Under the pieces are notes generated by a model. That model worked only from the letters and a program-made list of their open reading frames with translations, was not told the DNA's origin and made no database searches. Below are positions 49,069 to 56,282 of a stretch of 64,000 bases of DNA, in pieces (the first letter of the stretch is position 1; the number at the start of each line of letters is the position of its first letter). The stretch covers positions 62,001 through 126,000 of the forward strand of contig NZ_JAQTIG010000002.1 of assembly GCF_029433515.1 (NCBI RefSeq), in the 5' to 3' direction. A program made the position numbers and the translations under genes. Origin of the DNA: Lactobacillus sp. ESL0679. Lineage in GTDB: Bacteria; Bacillota; Bacilli; Lactobacillales; Lactobacillaceae.

Positions 49069-49077
49069 ATTCTACCA
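49069..49077 (-). promoter_or_regulatory. Extended -10 promoter of rpoY-rnjA
   Basis: On the minus strand TGGTAGAAT is an extended -10 element about 76 bases before the rpoY start. Confidence 0.5.
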
Positions 49078-49120
49078 TAATTGCAATGGCAAGTATAGAA
49101 ACAAGTTTTAAATAGTTAAG

Positions 49121-49151
49121 CAAAAAAGCCGTCAAACAGGCATTGGCGGCT
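49121..49151 (-). terminator. def terminator
   Basis: On the minus strand AGCCGCCAA-TGCCTGT-TTGACGGCT followed by TTTTTTG lies 18 bases after the def stop. Confidence 0.85.
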
Positions 49152-49169
49152 CCTTTGTCTCTAACTTAA

Positions 49170-49724
49170 CTAATAAATAACGACTGTGTCTTCGTCTAAT
49201 TTAAATGGGTCTTGCTTGTTAATTCGGTCATAAAAGAGGTGACCACGCAAGTGCTCAATTTCGTGAGAAGCAACAATTGCTGGATAATCCTTTAAGCGAA
49301 TGGTTTTTTCTTCACCATCAACAGTATAATAATGAATCTTTAACTTGTCGGGACGTGGCACATAACCATCAATTATTTTGTCAACACTTAGGCAACCTTC
49401 ACCTTCACTCAGACAAGCTTGACGAACTGATTCGGACAAAATTTCGGGATTGACAAAAGTCTCCTTAAAAATAATTTCGTTCTTTTCATTTGGTACAAGC
49501 AGTGAGGCCATTTGGACACTTTCGCCAACTTGAGGTGCAGCCAGCCCAACACCCGCACGTAATTGGTGCTTTTTGGCAATTTTAGGATCTTGCGAATTAA
49601 TTAGGTATTCCATCATTTCGTCAGCTAATTGGCGATAGTGGTCACTAAGTGGAAAAGTCAACGGCTGTGCCACTTTACGCAATACTGGATTACCGTCGCG
49701 GGTAATATCTTTCATTAAAATCAA
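49170..49724 (-). CDS. def: Peptide deformylase
   Basis: The 184-residue type 2 metalloenzyme removes the formyl group from nascent proteins. All three active-site motifs are present: [10 protein letters not shown] (residues 58-67), EGCLSV (109-114), and HEIEH (154-158), whose histidines with the EGCLS cysteine bind iron. The start is TTG at 49724 with an AAAGAG site; the ATG three codons in is an alternative. The gene stands alone between a promoter and a terminator. Confidence 0.96.
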   Translation of the reverse strand: MILMKDITRDGNPVLRKVAQPLTFPLSDHYRQLADEMMEYLINSQDPKIAKKHQLRAGVGLAAPQVGESVQMASLLVPNEKNEIIFKETFVNPEILSESVRQACLSEGEGCLSVDKIIDGYVPRPDKLKIHYYTVDGEEKTIRLKDYPAIVASHEIEHLRGHLFYDRINKQDPFKLDEDTVVIY

Positions 49725-49754
49725 TTGAATTCACTCTTTCATCTAAAAGTTATA

Positions 49755-49783
49755 CTTATATTTTTACCATAAATCTGGTTTAA
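49755..49783 (-). promoter_or_regulatory. def promoter
   Basis: On the minus strand TTAAAC (49778-49783) and TATAAG (49755-49760) are 17 bases apart. Confidence 0.55.
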
Positions 49784-49837
49784 TTGTCTGACTTTTATTC
49801 TATAACACTTTTCAATTTTGAAAAAGAGGGTTAAACG

Positions 49838-49866
49838 TTGACCTGCATATACTTAGGTGGTAAAAT
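49838..49866 (+). promoter_or_regulatory. Likely typA promoter
   Basis: TTGACC (49838-49843) and TAAAAT (49861-49866) are 17 bases apart, with TGG just before the -10. This predicts a start near 49872 and a leader of about 108 bases containing a terminator. The same bases include AGGTGG, which could instead be a ribosome site for a leader peptide if transcription starts further upstream. Confidence 0.6.
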
Positions 49867-49868
49867 CA

Positions 49869-49937
49869 ATGAGCGTAACTACACAGATATTAAAACACTT
49901 CGATCAGCATGTTTTAAGCATGCCGCCGAAACTGTGA
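49869..49937 (+). other. Possible leader peptide ORF before typA
   Basis: An ATG at 49869, eight bases after AGGTGG, opens a 22-codon frame that ends ...MPPKL with a TGA at 49935-49937. The stop falls inside the 5' arm of the terminator hairpin, the arrangement of a translation-controlled attenuator, and the PP pair is a known slow site for ribosomes. Against it, the best promoter here would start transcription at about 49872, after the ATG. I therefore treat it as a candidate only. Confidence 0.3.
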
Positions 49938-49957
49938 CAAAGTCACAGTTTTTTTAT
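49928..49957 (+). terminator. Intrinsic terminator within the typA leader (attenuator)
   Basis: AAACTGTGAC-AAA-GTCACAGTTT followed by TTTTATT is a strong intrinsic terminator. No plus-strand gene lies upstream (def is on the other strand), so it must act on the typA transcript or end a short RNA. Confidence 0.85.
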
Positions 49958-49980
49958 TGAGGAGTGGAGGAGGAATACTT

Positions 49981-51822
49981 TTGTCAGAAAAAAGAAGAGA
50001 CGATATTAGAAATATAGCTATCATAGCTCACGTTGACCACGGTAAGACAACTTTGGTTAACCAATTATTGAAGCAATCCGACACTCTACCTGAGCATATG
50101 GCTTTGGAAGACCGGGCAATGGATTCAAACGATATTGAACGTGAACGTGGTATTACTATCTTATCTAAGAATACTGCAGTTAAATACCACGATACTACAA
50201 TCAACATTTTGGATACGCCGGGACACGCCGACTTTGGTGGTGAAGTTGAGCGAATCATGCACATGGTTGATGGGGCATTACTTTTGGTTGATGCCTACGA
50301 AGGTACAATGCCGCAGACTCGTTTCGTGCTGAAAAAGGCTTTGGAAGCTGGTGTTAAGCCAATTGTTGTTATCAACAAGATTGACCGCCCAGGTGCTCGT
50401 CCTAAGCAAGTAATGGATGAAGTATTGGAACTCTTCATTGAATTAGGTGCTAACGATGAACAGCTTGACTTCCCAGTTGTTTATGCTTCAGCTTTGAATG
50501 GAACTTCTTCATACGAAGCTGATCCAGCAACTCAAAAAGAAACAATGGCTCCAATTTTTGATACCATTCTTAAGGCAATTCCAGCTCCACTTGACAACGT
50601 TGATGAACCATTACAATTCCAAATCACAATGCTTGATTGGGATGACTATGTTGGTCGTATTGGTGTTGGTCGTATTTACCGCGGCCAAGTTAAGGTTGGC
50701 GACAACATCACTGTTATGAAGCGTGATGGCTCAACCCAAAACTTCCGCGTTACTAAGCTCTTTGGTTTCTTTGGCTTGAAGCGTAACGAAATTAAGGAAG
50801 CTAAAGCTGGTGACATTATTGCAATCAGTGGAATTAACGACATCTTTGTCGGTGAAACAATTGCTTCAGCTGAACATCCAGAGGCATTACCATTACTTAA
50901 GATTGATCCACCAACTTTGCAGATGGATTTTGTTGCTAGTGACTCACCATTTGCTGGTCGTGAAGGTGATAAGGTTACCCCTAAGAAATTGGAAGACCGT
51001 TTGATTAAGCAAACTCGGACCGATGTTTCTTTGAAGGTTGAACCAACTGACCAAATTAACGCTTGGACTGTTTCTGGTCGTGGTGAACTTCACTTGTCAA
51101 TCTTAGTTGAAGAAATGCGTCGCGAAGGCTTTGAATTACAACTTTCACGGCCAAAGGTTATTTACCGTGAAGTTGATGGTACAATGTGTGAACCATTTGA
51201 AGCTGTTCAAGTTGATACTCCAGATGAATACGTTGGTTCAGTTATTGACTCCTTATCACAAAGAAAAGGTGAGATGCAGAACATGACCTCAACTGGTAAC
51301 GGTCAAACTCGTCTTGACTTCTTAGTACCATCTCGTGGCTTGATTGGTTACAACAACGAATTTATGTCACAAACTGGTGGTTACGGAATTATGAACCACA
51401 GTTTTGACTCATACAAGCCAATTGTTAAGAACTGGGAACCAGGTCGAGTAAACGGTGCTTTGGTTTCAATCAGTCAAGGTAAGTCAACTACATACTCATT
51501 GCAAACTGTAGAACAACGTGGTCAATTATTTATCGGTGCCGGTGTTGAAGTTTACGAAGGAATGATTGTTGGTCAATCTTCTCGTGATCGTGATATTGCC
51601 GTTAATGTTATTAAGGGTAAGAACTTAACTAACACTCGTGCTGCTGGTAAGGACCATGCTGCTGCTATCCACGCACCAAAGAAGTTGACTTTGGAAGAAG
51701 CAATTGAATTCTTAAATGAAGATGAATATTGTGAAGTTACTCCTGAATCAATCCGTCTTCGTAAGAAGATTTTGAACACTTCAGAACGTCAAAAGGCTGA
51801 CAAGAAGCGTAACCGTAACTAA
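49981..51822 (+). CDS. typA: Ribosome-associated GTPase TypA/BipA
   Basis: The 613-residue translational GTPase, related to EF-G, aids ribosome assembly and growth under stress and cold. The G1 motif HVDHGKTT is at about residues 17-24, DTPGHADF near 80, NKID near 134, and the BipA-specific C-terminal domain near 500-610 ([26 protein letters not shown]). The start is TTG at 49981 with GGAGGAGG nine bases upstream. The gene follows a leader with an intrinsic terminator. Confidence 0.97.
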   Translation: MSEKRRDDIRNIAIIAHVDHGKTTLVNQLLKQSDTLPEHMALEDRAMDSNDIERERGITILSKNTAVKYHDTTINILDTPGHADFGGEVERIMHMVDGALLLVDAYEGTMPQTRFVLKKALEAGVKPIVVINKIDRPGARPKQVMDEVLELFIELGANDEQLDFPVVYASALNGTSSYEADPATQKETMAPIFDTILKAIPAPLDNVDEPLQFQITMLDWDDYVGRIGVGRIYRGQVKVGDNITVMKRDGSTQNFRVTKLFGFFGLKRNEIKEAKAGDIIAISGINDIFVGETIASAEHPEALPLLKIDPPTLQMDFVASDSPFAGREGDKVTPKKLEDRLIKQTRTDVSLKVEPTDQINAWTVSGRGELHLSILVEEMRREGFELQLSRPKVIYREVDGTMCEPFEAVQVDTPDEYVGSVIDSLSQRKGEMQNMTSTGNGQTRLDFLVPSRGLIGYNNEFMSQTGGYGIMNHSFDSYKPIVKNWEPGRVNGALVSISQGKSTTYSLQTVEQRGQLFIGAGVEVYEGMIVGQSSRDRDIAVNVIKGKNLTNTRAAGKDHAAAIHAPKKLTLEEAIEFLNEDEYCEVTPESIRLRKKILNTSERQKADKKRNRN

Positions 51823-51841
51823 TCAAAGTTTAACAAATTCA

Positions 51842-51880
51842 AAAAAAGAGCATTCACCTAATGAAGTGGTGCTCTTTTTG
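51842..51880 (+). terminator. typA terminator
   Basis: AAAAAAGAGCA and TGCTCTTTTT form the stem base, with an inner CAC/GTG pairing, and end in a T-run. Confidence 0.82.
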
Positions 51881-51883
51881 CTT

Positions 51884-51889
51884 TATAAT
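51884..51889 (+). promoter_or_regulatory. -10 box of ftsW
   Basis: A perfect TATAAT lies 36 bases before the ftsW GTG, straight after the typA terminator. No good -35 is visible. Confidence 0.45.
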
Positions 51890-51924
51890 AAAAGCAGGTT
51901 TTTACTCTGAAGGAGAGGCTATCC

Positions 51925-53094
51925 GTGCGTGAAAAAATACACCATTTGAATTACAATATTTTAGTTCCATATTTGTTACTGATTGTTATCGGAATCATTA
52001 TGGTTTATTCGGCAAGTTCTGATATTTTGCTGGTAAATGGTTTTAAGCCGTCAGTTTATGGTGTTAGGCAGGCAGAGTATGCTGTTGCCGGACTAGCTTT
52101 TGCCTTTTTATTTTTAAGACTACGACTTAAAAATTTCAAAAGTGCTAGGTTTGTTGAGTGGTTTTTAGGGATTAGCATGTTGCTACTCGCTTACTTAATT
52201 GGCTTAAAAATTGTTAGGGGTTCGGCAGCAGCTGTTAATGGGGCAGTTGGTTGGATTGATTTAAAGGTTATCAAAATTCAACCACTGGAAATTGCTAAAT
52301 TAGCCTTAGTTGTTTACCTTGCCTTTATTTTAGACCGACATGATGGTGCTTTTAGACTTGGGCACATTATCGAAAATTTATCACGACCAGCATTTATAGC
52401 AGTCATTATGATGTTTTTGGTGTTAATTGAGCCAGACTTTGGGGGAACTGCAATCTTAGCAATGATCGTGATTGTAATGTTTTCAATGTCAGGCATTCCT
52501 GCCAAAATGGCAGTGCTTTGGCTAGTTGGTATTGGTGTTGGCGTCTTTTTACTGGCGGTGTTGGTAGTGCACTGGAATCCAAAATTTTTACAAACTAGCT
52601 ACCAATATCAACGCTTTATGTCATTTTTACACCCGTTTCAATTGCAGCAAAAGGGCGGTGCACAGCTTGTCAATTCTTACTATGCAATTCATAATGGTGG
52701 TCTGTTTGGTGTTGGGCTCGGTAATAGTATGCAAAAGCGTGGTTATTTACCGGAGCCATACACGGACTTTATCTTGTCGATTGCTGCTGAGGAGCTTGGC
52801 GCAGTTGGCGCAATTGTTATCGTTGGTCTAATCTTTTACTTAATGTGGAACATTATGGAGGTTGGCATTCATGCTGAGTCCCAATTTAATGCCTTGATTT
52901 GTTTTGGCGTGGCCACGATTATTTTTACAGAAACTTTATTTAATGTTGGTGCGGTACTGGGCCTTCTTCCAATTACGGGGGTAACTTTGCCATTTATTTC
53001 TTATGGTGGGTCGTCAATGATCGTCCTTTCCGCATCAATTGGCTTAGTGCTTAACGTGGCGGCTAATGAAAGAATGGAGAAGGAGCATGAATAA
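51925..53094 (+). CDS. ftsW: FtsW/RodA/SpoVE family glycosyltransferase, probably FtsW
   Basis: The 389-residue protein with about ten transmembrane helices is a SEDS peptidoglycan polymerase. Conserved segments are QPLEIAKLALVVYLA near residue 116, EPDFGGTAILAM near 170, and LPITGVTLPFISYGGSSM near 350. SEDS proteins work with a class B PBP, here probably the PASTA PBP in the dcw cluster. FtsW rather than RodA is inferred from context beside ylbG. The start is GTG with an AAGGAGAGG site. It shares a base with ylbG. Confidence 0.85.
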   Translation: MREKIHHLNYNILVPYLLLIVIGIIMVYSASSDILLVNGFKPSVYGVRQAEYAVAGLAFAFLFLRLRLKNFKSARFVEWFLGISMLLLAYLIGLKIVRGSAAAVNGAVGWIDLKVIKIQPLEIAKLALVVYLAFILDRHDGAFRLGHIIENLSRPAFIAVIMMFLVLIEPDFGGTAILAMIVIVMFSMSGIPAKMAVLWLVGIGVGVFLLAVLVVHWNPKFLQTSYQYQRFMSFLHPFQLQQKGGAQLVNSYYAIHNGGLFGVGLGNSMQKRGYLPEPYTDFILSIAAEELGAVGAIVIVGLIFYLMWNIMEVGIHAESQFNALICFGVATIIFTETLFNVGAVLGLLPITGVTLPFISYGGSSMIVLSASIGLVLNVAANERMEKEHE

Positions 53095-53435
53095 TGAGTA
53101 TTAATCAGGACTTACAGGACACTCCTGTGACTAAGAGACAGGGCCTAATTGTCTACCTTGATTCGGTTAGTAACCAATACAAGTTGCGGCATTATGGCGA
53201 TATTGTCTATTTTTCTAAAAAAATGTGTTACTGCGTTTTATATACTGATCAAGAAGAAGTTGATCAGGTGATCCAAAAGCTAAATTCACTTGATTTTGTT
53301 AAAAAAGTTGAAAAATCAAGTGAAGAAAATTTGGACTTATCAAGCAGTCATATTGAGCAACAAATTACAGAGATGGCACAAGCCGCAGAAGATAAGCTAT
53401 TAAAAGAACAAGAAAAATTGGAACATTTATCATGA
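53094..53435 (+). CDS. YlbG family protein (DUF2129)
   Basis: The 113-residue protein matches YlbG (DUF2129), a small cytosolic family always found before rsmD and coaD in Firmicutes. Typical features are KRQGLIVYLDSVSNQYKLRHYGDIVYFSKKMCYCVLY and the following KLNSLDFVKKV. The tail is a charged helix. Function is unknown. It overlaps rsmD by four bases. Confidence 0.88.
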   Translation: MSINQDLQDTPVTKRQGLIVYLDSVSNQYKLRHYGDIVYFSKKMCYCVLYTDQEEVDQVIQKLNSLDFVKKVEKSSEENLDLSSSHIEQQITEMAQAAEDKLLKEQEKLEHLS

Positions 53436-53983
53436 GAATTATTTCTGGCAAATATGCTAAACGCAATTTATTTACGCTAAAAAGCCAAAAGACAAGACCA
53501 ACAAGCGATAAAGTTAAGGAATCGCTGTTTAATAGTCTGGGGCAATTTTTTTCCGGTGGACAAGTGCTTGACCTGTATGGTGGCAGTGGTGCTTTAGGAA
53601 TTGAAGCAGTGTCACGAGGCTGTGACCACGCAACAATAGTTGATATTAATTATGCAGCTGTAGAAATTATTCGCAAAAATGTTGCGCTCACTAAGGAAGA
53701 AGATCAGTTTTCGGTTTATAAAATGTCCAGTAGTGTAGCGCTTAAAAAATTGGCGCAGGATGAGCAGCAGTTTGACCTAGTGTTTTTAGACCCGCCGTAT
53801 GCTAAACAGCAAATTACAAAAGATATGCAAAAGATGGTGGAACTAGACTTGTTAACACCAGAGGCATTAATTGTTGCAGAGACTGATGATGAAACTAGTT
53901 TAGGTGACATTGCTAATTTTGCATTAATTAAGGAGCATCATTTGGGCAAAACGATTGTCCGCTTTTATCGGAGGGAAGAGTAA
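53432..53983 (+). CDS. rsmD: 16S rRNA (guanine(966)-N(2))-methyltransferase RsmD
   Basis: The 183-residue SAM-dependent methyltransferase modifies G966 in 16S rRNA. The SAM motif VLDLYGGSGALGIEAVSRG is near residue 46, the catalytic DPPY motif near 120 (VFLDPPYAK), and TRPTSDKVKESLFN near 22, which is specific for this family. It shares its last base with coaD. Confidence 0.95.
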   Translation: MRIISGKYAKRNLFTLKSQKTRPTSDKVKESLFNSLGQFFSGGQVLDLYGGSGALGIEAVSRGCDHATIVDINYAAVEIIRKNVALTKEEDQFSVYKMSSSVALKKLAQDEQQFDLVFLDPPYAKQQITKDMQKMVELDLLTPEALIVAETDDETSLGDIANFALIKEHHLGKTIVRFYRREE

Positions 53984-54462
53984 TGACGGCTGCATTGTTT
54001 CCGGGAAGTTTTGACCCAATTACGAATGGCCACGTTGGCGTTATCAAACAAGCTGCAGGGATGTTTGACAAACTGTACGTAGTGGTAATGACTAATATGG
54101 CTAAAAAATATTTATTTACCGTTGATGAGAGGGTTGCTTTTGCCCAAGATGCGTTAAAGGACTGCCCTAATGTTGAGGTTTTGAAACGGCCGGAAGATTT
54201 AACGGTTAATGTGGCTCGTGAATTGCATGCAAAGGCAATTATTCGCGGCGTGCGCAACAGTTCCGACTTTTTGTATGAGCAGGAAATCGCAGCAATGAAT
54301 AAAAAAATGGTGCCAGAAGTGGCAACAGTTTTGCTATTTACTAAGCCAGAAGATAGTTTTGTTGCCTCAAGTATTATCAAAGAAGTTGCTCATTTTCACG
54401 GCGATATTAGTGCGTTTCTGCCTAAAATGGCAGCTGAAGCTGTAAAGCAAAAGTTGGGATAA
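53983..54462 (+). CDS. coaD: Phosphopantetheine adenylyltransferase
   Basis: The 159-residue nucleotidyltransferase carries out the fourth step of coenzyme A synthesis. GSFDPITNGHVGVI is at residues 8-21 with the TxGH-type motif, and the C-terminal ISS-like motif is DSFVASSIIKEVA near 126. The rsmD-coaD order is conserved in Firmicutes, where the two genes overlap in a translationally coupled unit. Confidence 0.97.
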   Translation: MTAALFPGSFDPITNGHVGVIKQAAGMFDKLYVVVMTNMAKKYLFTVDERVAFAQDALKDCPNVEVLKRPEDLTVNVARELHAKAIIRGVRNSSDFLYEQEIAAMNKKMVPEVATVLLFTKPEDSFVASSIIKEVAHFHGDISAFLPKMAAEAVKQKLG

Positions 54463-54464
54463 TC

Positions 54465-55514
54465 ATGACAAAAGAGCATCAAAATCTGCCACAAGGCAAA
54501 AGACGACTACGCAACTGGCTATTTGGAATTATTTTTTTCATGTTAATAGTTGTTGGTCTAAGTTGGCCAACTAATTATTACCTAGAAATGCCGGGAGAAG
54601 CTGTTTCTACCGGTCAATTTGTGAAAAGCAGTCAAAATGCACCTAATAATTTATATTTGGTAACGGTGAGTGAAACCAGTCAACCAGCAACCGTGTTGCA
54701 ATATTTATGGAGCTATACACAAAAATATACAACGCGAATCCCGAGTTCCGAATTACTTGGTGGGCAAACCAATAGCCAATATCAAGAACTGCAGAATTGG
54801 TTTATGGAAACCAGCCAGCAAAATGCGATTTACTACGCTGCAAAAAAAGCTGGCTTAAATCCACAACTCAATTACAAAGGCGTTTATGTGATGCAGGTCC
54901 AGAAACAGTCGAGTTTTAAGGACAAGTTGCAAGTGGGCGATACTGTCCTTGGGGCTAATGGGCACCGCTTTAAATCAACCGAAGAAATGATGCAGTATTT
55001 GCAAAAGCAGCCGCTTCACTCGCAGATTAAAATTACGGTGCTACGTGAAGGCAAAAAGCAATTTTTTACCGGTAAAATTGTGAAAGTGGCGGGAACTGGC
55101 AAGCCTGGAATTGGTATCCAGTTAGTTGAACATGTTCAGGTAACCACTAAACCACGATTGACAATTGACGCAGGTGAAATCGGTGGTCCGTCAGCTGGGT
55201 TGATGTTTACTTTGACCAGTTATGAAACTTTTACGGGCCGTCGACTGGCTCGAGGACATAAGATTGCTGGTACTGGGACAATTGCACCTAACGGTAAGGT
55301 AGGCATTATTGGTGGGGTCGATAAGAAAGTTGTCGCCGCAGATAGAGTTGGTGCCGAAGTCTTCTTTGCGCCAAATGACACAACTGGTGTCAAAAAGTCG
55401 GCTAGCAATTATGTAGTTGCTAAGAAAACAGCGCGAACAATTCATTCAAAGATGAAAATTGTTCCCGTCAAGACCTTTACTGATGCACTCAATTATTTAA
55501 AACAACATTATTAA
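54465..55514 (+). CDS. Membrane-anchored PDZ-Lon serine protease (YlbL/SepM family)
   Basis: The 349-residue protein has an N-terminal transmembrane helix (about residues 18-36), a PDZ domain (about 135-205, GDTVLGANGHRF) and a Lon-type S16 protease domain with the serine in GEIGGPSAGLMF near residue 240 and the lysine in GGVDKKVVAADR near 286. The Ser-Lys dyad is complete, so it should be active outside the cell. SepM of streptococci trims competence peptide; in lactobacilli the substrate is unknown. It follows coaD by two bases. Confidence 0.92.
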   Translation: MTKEHQNLPQGKRRLRNWLFGIIFFMLIVVGLSWPTNYYLEMPGEAVSTGQFVKSSQNAPNNLYLVTVSETSQPATVLQYLWSYTQKYTTRIPSSELLGGQTNSQYQELQNWFMETSQQNAIYYAAKKAGLNPQLNYKGVYVMQVQKQSSFKDKLQVGDTVLGANGHRFKSTEEMMQYLQKQPLHSQIKITVLREGKKQFFTGKIVKVAGTGKPGIGIQLVEHVQVTTKPRLTIDAGEIGGPSAGLMFTLTSYETFTGRRLARGHKIAGTGTIAPNGKVGIIGGVDKKVVAADRVGAEVFFAPNDTTGVKKSASNYVVAKKTARTIHSKMKIVPVKTFTDALNYLKQHY

Positions 55515-55515
55515 T

Positions 55516-55550
55516 CAAAAAGTCCAGAAAAATTTCTGGGCTTTTTTGCG
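55516..55550 (+). terminator. Terminator before comEA
   Basis: AAAAGTCCAGAAA and TTTCTGGGCTTTT form a stem with a wobble pair, followed by a T-run. Confidence 0.85.
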
Positions 55551-55574
55551 TATTTAATAATTGAGGTGAAAAAC

Positions 55575-56282
55575 GTGGATTGGGAACAAATCAAAGATTT
55601 TATTTTAGAGCATAAACAATATTTTTTGGTTGGATTAGTTGTTATTGGGATTGCTCTTTGGACTCATCAAGGAAGTAGTCAAAATGATACTGCTACCGAA
55701 TTTACTGAAGACTCGCAAACAGAGCAAAAAAGCACATCAGTTAAAAGTGCAGCTAAGGATGTTAAGAGTACTACTGCTCAGGAGGAGCCAGCCAAGCCGA
55801 AAAATGTTACTTGCGATATTTCTGGAGCCGTTAAGCATCAGGGAGTCTATACTTTAAAGACAGGTGCGAGACTGCAAGAATTAATTGAAGCCGCTGGCGG
55901 TGCTGCTAGGAACGCACAATTAAAGCAGGTTAATCGCGCGTTAATATTGCAAGATCAGGATAAGGTTCATATTCCTTATCAGGGCGAAAAAATTAAGGCT
56001 GATGAAATTGTAGTATCGATTGGCGGCAGTTCTACAGCAGCTACCACTTCAGATGATGCTGGTAGTTCAACCACTTCCGCAAAGTCTGGAGCCAAAGTTA
56101 ATTTGAATACAGCAGATACCCAAGGATTGCAGCAGCTTAACGGTATTGGCGAGAAAAAGGCGGAGCAGATTATTGCTTACCGTCAAAAAAATGGTAATTT
56201 TAAAAAGATTGAAGATTTAAAGCAGGTTTCAGGAATTGGCGACAAAACCTTTGCGGCGCTCAAAGACCAACTGGCAGTCTGA
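55575..56282 (+). CDS. comEA: Late competence DNA receptor ComEA
   Basis: The 235-residue protein binds double-stranded DNA at the outer membrane face during uptake. I start at GTG 55575 because GAGG lies nine bases upstream. It has one N-terminal membrane helix (about residues 15-33), a charged linker, an SLBB-like domain (about 75-140, CDISGAVKHQGVYTL) and a C-terminal helix-hairpin-helix pair (about 172-232, VNLNTADTQGLQQLNGIGEKKAEQI). All expected parts are present. Confidence 0.93.
   Translation: MDWEQIKDFILEHKQYFLVGLVVIGIALWTHQGSSQNDTATEFTEDSQTEQKSTSVKSAAKDVKSTTAQEEPAKPKNVTCDISGAVKHQGVYTLKTGARLQELIEAAGGAARNAQLKQVNRALILQDQDKVHIPYQGEKIKADEIVVSIGGSSTAATTSDDAGSSTTSAKSGAKVNLNTADTQGLQQLNGIGEKKAEQIIAYRQKNGNFKKIEDLKQVSGIGDKTFAALKDQLAV

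Noticed and set aside
49869-49937. Calling the typA leader frame a firm gene
   Set aside because: The best promoter would begin transcription at or after its ATG, so it is listed only as a candidate.
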